A stretch of 64,000 nucleotides of DNA from Aeromicrobium ginsengisoli (GTDB taxonomy: Bacteria > Actinomycetota > Actinomycetes > Propionibacteriales > Nocardioidaceae). The position numbers were made by a program, and so were the translations under genes. The stretch's first letter is position 1, and each line of letters begins with the position of its first letter. Of the stretch, positions 59,799 to 64,000 are shown piece by piece. The notes beneath the pieces are model-generated. The model was given only the letters and a program-made list of their open reading frames with translations. It was not told where the DNA came from and made no database searches. The DNA is taken from the NCBI RefSeq assembly GCF_004134905.2, contig NZ_SDPQ02000003.1, positions 186,001 through 250,000 on the forward strand, in the 5' to 3' direction.

Positions 59799-60635
59799 GT
59801 GGCCATCGCTCTGTCCCTCCTGTCCGCGTTGTCGTACGGCGTCTCGGACTTCCTCGGCGGGATCTTCGCCAAGCGGTCGTCGCCGTGGCAGGTCGCGATC
59901 GTGGGCCAGACCTCGTCCGGCGTGCTCAGCCTGCTCGCCGCGCTCATCATCGCCGGGTCGCCGACGAGCACCGACCTGACGTACGGCGCGCTGGCCGGGC
60001 TCGGCGGCGGGTTCGGCGTGGCATTCCTCTATCGCGGACTCTCGACCGCCCGCATGGGGGTCGTCGCCCCACTGTCCGCCATCGGCACGGCGCTGATCCC
60101 CGTGATCGTCGGGCTGGCGACGGGCGACCGACCGTCGTGGATGGCGATGCTGGGGGTGGTGTTCGCGTTCCCGGCGATCGCGCTCATCTCACGGGTCGAC
60201 GACGGCGGCCATGACGACGGCGTGCACCGCGGCGGCGTGATCGACGGCATCCTGGCCGGTGTCGGGTTCGGCCTGCTGTTCACGTTCCTCGGACAGGTCG
60301 GCGACGACGCCGGGCTCTACCCGCTCGCGCTGTCACAGCTCACCTCGGTGCTCGGGGTCGTCGTCACGGCCACGGTGCTCGGACACGCCTGGGTGCCGCG
60401 GGGTCGCCGGGTCTGGGGCGCGGTGGTGATGGGTCCGCTCGGCGCGACGGCTCAGGGGGCGTTCCTCTATGCGACGCACCACGGGCTGCTGTCGATCGTC
60501 TCGGTGATCTCGTCGCTCTATCCGGCGAGCACGGTGTTGCTCGCGTCGGTGCTGCTGCGCGAGAGGATCCTGCGCTGGCAGGCCGTCGGCCTGGTCTTCG
60601 CCGCGCTGGCCGTGGGCCTCGTCGCAGCGGGTTGA
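59799..60635 (+). CDS. EamA/DMT superfamily transporter
   Basis: 278 residues, ten helices in two EamA repeats. Repeat 1 starts 'LLSALSYGVSDFLGGIFAKRSSPWQV'; repeat 2 ends 'SVISSLYPASTVLLASVLLRERILRWQAVGLVFAALAV', the classic EamA tail. It exports or exchanges metabolites such as amino acids; specificity is unknown. Leaderless start: TAGGCT (59787-59792), 6 nt, GTG, which decides between several possible starts. Convergent with the Fpg/Nei gene one base away. Confidence 0.9.
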   Translation: MAIALSLLSALSYGVSDFLGGIFAKRSSPWQVAIVGQTSSGVLSLLAALIIAGSPTSTDLTYGALAGLGGGFGVAFLYRGLSTARMGVVAPLSAIGTALIPVIVGLATGDRPSWMAMLGVVFAFPAIALISRVDDGGHDDGVHRGGVIDGILAGVGFGLLFTFLGQVGDDAGLYPLALSQLTSVLGVVVTATVLGHAWVPRGRRVWGAVVMGPLGATAQGAFLYATHHGLLSIVSVISSLYPASTVLLASVLLRERILRWQAVGLVFAALAVGLVAAG

Positions 60636-60636
60636 C

Positions 60637-61497
60637 CTACTTGAGGAACTTGCTCGTGGTCCGGTCCTTGAGCGGCTTGCCGCCGGTCTGACAGGTCGGG
60701 CAGTACTGCAGCGCCGACTGCGAATACGTCACCTCGAGCACGGTGTCGCCGCACACGGGACACTTCTCGCCCGCACGCCCATGGACCCGCATCCGCGTGC
60801 GCTTGTCGTCCTTGAGCTCCTCGGCCGGCTTGCCGCGGGCCTCCTCGACGGCCTCCCGGAGGATGTCCTGCACCGCGGCCTCGAGGCGTACGATCTCGTC
60901 CTCCCTGAGGTTCTCGGCGATCGCGAACGGCGACAGCTTCGCTGCGTGCAGGATCTCGTCGCTGTAGGCGTTGCCGACGCCGGCGATGATCTTCTGGTCA
61001 CGCAGCAGCCGCTTGACCTGCATGCGTCGAGCCAGCAGCGGGCGCAGCTCGAAGCCCGGCTCGAGCGGCTCGGGTCCGAGCGCGGCGATGCCGGGCACCT
61101 CGGACGGGTCGCGGACGACATACATCGCCAGGCCCTTGCGGGTGCCGGCCTCGGTGACGTCGAAGCCGATGTGCGGACCGTCGCCGCGGTCGAGGCGTAC
61201 GCGGGCGGCGATGTTGCTGGCGCCGAGCTTGAGCTTGGTGTCCGGCAGCTGCTCCGACCAGCGCAGCCAGCCGGCCTTGGCCAGGTGCACGATGATGTGG
61301 ATGCCGTCGACGTCGATGTCGATGAACTTGCCGTGCCGACTGGCCCCGGTGACCGCGAGCCCGGACAGCGCGGAGACCGGCGGGTCGAACGTCTTCAGCA
61401 CCGCGAACGACGCCAGCTCGATGCCGACCACGACGGCGCCGGCGGTCTCCTTGTCGAGGAACTCGACCAGCGCATTGACCTCGGGAAGCTCAGGCAT
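60637..61497 (-). CDS. Fpg/Nei family DNA glycosylase
   Basis: 286 residues. MPELPEV supplies the Pro2/Glu3 catalytic N-terminus, 'ASRHGKFIDI' the conserved Lys, then an H2TH region 'KRLLRDQKIIAGVGNAYSDEILHAAKLSP' and a C-terminal zinc finger CPVCG...CPTCQ. The family excises oxidised bases and cleaves the strand at the abasic site. The tail after the finger is 'GKPLKDRTTSKFLK', slightly different from classic MutM, so a Nei-like role is possible. Confidence 0.92.
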   Translation of the reverse strand: MPELPEVNALVEFLDKETAGAVVVGIELASFAVLKTFDPPVSALSGLAVTGASRHGKFIDIDVDGIHIIVHLAKAGWLRWSEQLPDTKLKLGASNIAARVRLDRGDGPHIGFDVTEAGTRKGLAMYVVRDPSEVPGIAALGPEPLEPGFELRPLLARRMQVKRLLRDQKIIAGVGNAYSDEILHAAKLSPFAIAENLREDEIVRLEAAVQDILREAVEEARGKPAEELKDDKRTRMRVHGRAGEKCPVCGDTVLEVTYSQSALQYCPTCQTGGKPLKDRTTSKFLK

Positions 61498-61545
61498 GAG
61501 TCCATGATCGGGGTTCGCGAGTCAGTTCTCCAGAGCCGTGGGTGT

Positions 61546-61983
61546 TCAGGTCGTCAGCGGATCGGCCACGAAGATGCAGAACGGATGGCCCGCCGGGTCG
61601 GCGTACACGTAGAGCGGCTCATCGGGATCGTCGTGGCGATCGAGGAGCAGTCGGGCGCCCAGCGCCAGCGCCCGATCGTGGTGCGCATCGAGGTCGGCGA
61701 TCGTCGCGACGGTGAGGTCGAGGTGCAGCTGCTGCGGCACCCGTCCCTCGGGCCAAGTCGCTGCGGGCAGGACGTCGACGCGCTGGAACGCGAGCTGCGC
61801 GCCGCCGTCGCCGCCGCGCAGGACGAGCCAGTCGGTGCCCTGCGGGTCCGGCTCGCCAGGCGGCGGAGGCTCGTCACCGGAGCGGTACGTCAGGTCGAGG
61901 AGGTGGCGATAGAACTCGGCCAGCGTACGAATGTCGGTGCTGTCGAGCACGATGGATCGGACGGCGAGGGGGCCTGGACTCAT
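61546..61983 (-). CDS. VOC family protein
   Basis: 145 residues from ATG 61983. Two glyoxalase-like halves: 'IVLDSTDIRTLAEFYRHLLDL' and 'LHLDLTVATIADLDAHHDRALALGARLL', ending 'YVYADPAGHPFCIFVAD'. The last motif with His/Cys and the Glu-less ends fit the glyoxalase_6 group of small stress or resistance proteins. No neighbour suggests a substrate. Confidence 0.82.
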   Translation of the reverse strand: MSPGPLAVRSIVLDSTDIRTLAEFYRHLLDLTYRSGDEPPPPGEPDPQGTDWLVLRGGDGGAQLAFQRVDVLPAATWPEGRVPQQLHLDLTVATIADLDAHHDRALALGARLLLDRHDDPDEPLYVYADPAGHPFCIFVADPLTT

Positions 61984-62033
61984 GCCGCCAGCGTCGCACC
62001 GGTGGCCGCCGCTCGCACGTCGGTCGATGCGGG

Positions 62034-63263
62034 TCAGCCGGTGAAGGTCAGCCAGAGCAGCGAGACGTTGAGCGCGACGACGATCGCGGCCACGAGACAC
62101 GCGGCGGCGGTGGTGCGGCGCGCGTTGGCGTACTCACCCATCACGTCCTTGCGGGCGGTCAGCACCACGAGCGGGACCAGCGCGAACGGGATGCCGATCG
62201 AGAGCACGACCTGCGAGATCACGAGCGCCCGGCTGGGCTCGGCGCCGAGAGCCAGCACGACCAGCGCCGGGATCAGCGTCACGACCCGGCGGACGAGGAT
62301 CGGCAGGCGTACGCCCAGCAGACCCTTCATGACCTCGGCGCCTGCCGCGCTGCCGACCGAGGTCGAGGCGAGCCCGGACCCGAGCAGCGCGACCGCGAAC
62401 AGGAGGGCGATGCCGGCGCCCAGCTCCGAGGTCACCACGGCGTGAACCCCTTGCAAGGTGTCAGTGCCCGGCAGGCCGTCGAGGCTCGAGGCGGCGACGA
62501 CGAGCAGCGACAGGTTGAGGATGCCGGCGAGGATCAGGGCGAGCACGACGTCCGTGCGCGTCGCCGACAGGAGCTCGCGAACCGTGAGTCCTTCACCGCG
62601 GCGGTCGAGGCGGGTGATCGTGAGACTGGAGTGCAGGTAGATGACGTGCGGCATGACCGTCGCGCCGATGATGCCTGAGGCGAGCAGGACGCTGTCGGTG
62701 CCGTCGAACGTCGGCAGCAGACCCGTCGCCAGGGGCCCGGCCTCTGGCGGGTCGACGAACAGGCCCGCCATGAACCCTACGGCGATCAGGGCGAGGAATC
62801 CCACGATGACCCGCTCGAGCGTCTGCTGACCGCGCAGGTCACCGATGCGCAGGACGACCATCGCGACCGCAGCGGTGATGACGGCGCCGAGCTCGAGCGG
62901 CAGGTCGAACAGCAGGTAGAGCGCGATCGCGCCGCCGACCACCTCGGCGAGATCGGTCGCGATCGCGATGGCCTCGGCCTGCAGCCAGTACGCGATGCGC
63001 GGCCCGGTGGGAAGCCGCTGACCCATGTGGCCGGCGAGCGACATGCCGGTCACCATGCCGAGCTTGGCCGAAAGGTACTGCACCAGCACGGCCATGACGT
63101 TGGCCATCACGACGACCCAGACCAGGGTGTAGCCGAACTTCGAGCCGGCGGTCACGTTGGTCGCGACGTTGCCCGGATCGACGTACGCCACGGCGGCGAT
63201 GAACGCAGGGCCAAGCAGGCCGATCCGCGGCAGCCTCCCCTTCACGAGCATGGTGCCCAGCAT
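62034..63263 (-). CDS. Nramp family divalent metal (Mn/Fe) transporter
   Basis: 409 residues from ATG 63263 (an in-frame GTG at 63290 is possible). Eleven helices; TM1 has the metal motif 'FIAAVAYVDPGNVATN' (DPGN) and TM6 'GATVMPHVIYLHSSLTITR' (MPH), the pair that coordinates Mn2+ or Fe2+ in MntH. 'GHMGQRLPTG' is also typical. It imports transition metals with protons. It is transcribed away from an ArsR-type regulator that may control it (75 bp between starts), though the operator found sits nearer arsR. Confidence 0.92.
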   Translation of the reverse strand: MLGTMLVKGRLPRIGLLGPAFIAAVAYVDPGNVATNVTAGSKFGYTLVWVVVMANVMAVLVQYLSAKLGMVTGMSLAGHMGQRLPTGPRIAYWLQAEAIAIATDLAEVVGGAIALYLLFDLPLELGAVITAAVAMVVLRIGDLRGQQTLERVIVGFLALIAVGFMAGLFVDPPEAGPLATGLLPTFDGTDSVLLASGIIGATVMPHVIYLHSSLTITRLDRRGEGLTVRELLSATRTDVVLALILAGILNLSLLVVAASSLDGLPGTDTLQGVHAVVTSELGAGIALLFAVALLGSGLASTSVGSAAGAEVMKGLLGVRLPILVRRVVTLIPALVVLALGAEPSRALVISQVVLSIGIPFALVPLVVLTARKDVMGEYANARRTTAAACLVAAIVVALNVSLLWLTFTG

Positions 63264-63314
63264 CTCGTATGGGTGCAGTCGATCGCGCACTGGACCACAG
63301 CCCTATGGTTGCTC

Positions 63315-63329
63315 TACAGTAACGGTTAC
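63315..63329 (+). promoter_or_regulatory. -10 box and 11-bp palindrome of the ArsR gene
   Basis: TACAGT (63315-63320) overlaps GTAACGGTTAC (63319-63329), a perfect palindrome ending 2 bp before the ATG. Position fits an ArsR autoregulatory operator. Confidence 0.5.
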
Positions 63330-63331
63330 CC

Positions 63332-63652
63332 ATGAGCAACCATTCATCAGCCCACGCCATCCTCGACGCACTCGGTGACCCGATGCGACGCAGCATCACC
63401 GAGACGCTCGGCAGGGGCGCCCTGCCCGTCGGCGAGCTGGCTGATCGGCTGCCGATCGGCCGGCCGGCCGTGAGCAAGCACCTGCGGGTCCTGGAGGACG
63501 CCGGTGTCGTCCAGCACACGAGCGTCGGCACCCGCAACCTCTACGCGCTCGCGCCCGATGGTCTCGCGGCCGTACAGGTGTGGCTCACCGAGACGTGGGA
63601 CGACGCGTTGTCGTCGTTCGCCAGGCACGTCGAGAACGGAGCAGCATCATGA
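63332..63652 (+). CDS. ArsR/SmtB-family winged-helix regulator (HTH_20 type)
   Basis: 106 residues. A winged helix covers nearly all of it: 'ILDALGDPMRRSITETLGRGALPVGELADRLPIGRPAVSKHLRVLEDAGVVQHTSVGTRNLYAL', with the S-K-H recognition helix. There are no metal-binding Cys, so the inducer is probably not a metal. The stop overlaps the SRPBCC gene by ATGA; such ArsR-SRPBCC pairs are common in actinobacteria, and the partner probably senses or binds the small molecule. Confidence 0.9.
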   Translation: MSNHSSAHAILDALGDPMRRSITETLGRGALPVGELADRLPIGRPAVSKHLRVLEDAGVVQHTSVGTRNLYALAPDGLAAVQVWLTETWDDALSSFARHVENGAAS

Positions 63653-64000
63653 CGATTCCTCCCATCGTGCGCCAGGTCGTGGTGGGCGCGTCGGCGTCGG
63701 ATGCCTATGCCGCGTGGACCCGGCAGATCGGCACGTGGTGGCCGCTCCAGCGCCATTCGGTCTACAAGCAGGACACCTCGGTGGCGTTCGTCGACGACCA
63801 GATCGTCGAGACCTCGTCGACCGGCGAGACCGCGACCTGGGGCACGGTGATCAGCGCCGAGCCGCCCAGCAGCCTGACCTTCACGTGGCACCCGGGTCAC
63901 GGCGCGGAGCGGGCGAGCACGGTCACGGTCGACTTCGTGCCGATCGGCGCCGACCGCACCCTCGTACGCCTGACACACACGGGCTGGGAGGTGTTCGCCG
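63649..64000 (+). CDS. SRPBCC/AHSA1-like domain protein (3' truncated by window)
   Basis: 117 residues are visible. The sequence 'VVVGASASDAYAAWTRQIGTWWPLQRHSVY' and 'EPPSSLTFTWHPGHGAERASTVTVDFVPIGADRTLVRLTHTGW' is the AHSA1/SRPBCC helix-grip fold, which binds hydrophobic ligands. Coupled to the ArsR regulator by ATGA overlap. Domain function here is inferred. Confidence 0.87.
   Translation, partial: MTIPPIVRQVVVGASASDAYAAWTRQIGTWWPLQRHSVYKQDTSVAFVDDQIVETSSTGETATWGTVISAEPPSSLTFTWHPGHGAERASTVTVDFVPIGADRTLVRLTHTGWEVFA

Overview
The window is high-GC, densely packed bacterial DNA. Abundant GTG starts, TANNNT -10 boxes, purine, queuosine-type and valine-catabolism genes typical of Actinobacteria, and a tuberculostearic-type (10-methyl) fatty-acid gene pair all point to Actinobacteria. 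The most likely group is Nocardioidaceae (Aeromicrobium/Nocardioides-like); this is an inference from gene content, not a measured placement.

Layout. 1-9.5 kb is an envelope glycopolymer locus: a CDP-glycerol glycerophosphotransferase tail, an OafA-like acyltransferase, a nucleotide-sugar dehydrogenase, a large glycosyltransferase, a membrane-anchored methyltransferase and a P-loop kinase fused to a methyltransferase. 9.5-13.7 kb holds the tmsB/tmsA pair, aroQ, a pirin and a HExxH metallopeptidase, then tRNA-Glu. 13.75-15.77 kb is a roughly 2-kb islet bounded by direct repeats of the tRNA-Glu 3' half. It carries a lipoprotein, a small HExxH protein, a probable immunity gene and a frameshifted toxin C-terminus, followed by an orphan ferredoxin tail of paaE. 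16-20 kb is housekeeping (ANTAR, YkvA, GNAT, gluQ, hydrolase). 20-30 kb has two MMPL transporters (one behind a TetR gene, one next to a two-component system) and three paralogous secreted proteins. 30-33 kb is a four-gene osmoprotectant ABC importer. 33-35 kb is cysteine dioxygenase/rhodanese and two tRNAs (Asp, Phe). 35-40.3 kb has SDRs, membrane proteins and a divergent sterol-desaturase/TetR-SDR locus. 41-46 kb is valine dehydrogenase, DUF3073 and purM-purF. 45.7-50 kb is an acyl-CoA synthetase, a DUF1906 cell-wall protein and a GDPD-like protein. 50-56 kb is purL, a frameshifted old yellow enzyme, a ferredoxin-reductase-type flavoprotein and a decapeptide-repeat protein. 56-58 kb is an ABC exporter with its TetR gene. 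58-64 kb has DUF72, EamA, Fpg/Nei, VOC and Nramp genes, and an ArsR-SRPBCC pair cut by the window end.

Two themes stand out. First, at least fifteen genes have TANNNT exactly 6-7 nt before the start codon with no Shine-Dalgarno, so leaderless mRNAs are common and this fixes several start sites. In three or four regulator loci a palindromic operator overlaps the promoter. Second, the tRNA-Glu islet looks like a stripped integrative element that has kept pieces of a polymorphic toxin-immunity locus. No integrase, IS transposase, CRISPR array, rRNA or replication origin was found.
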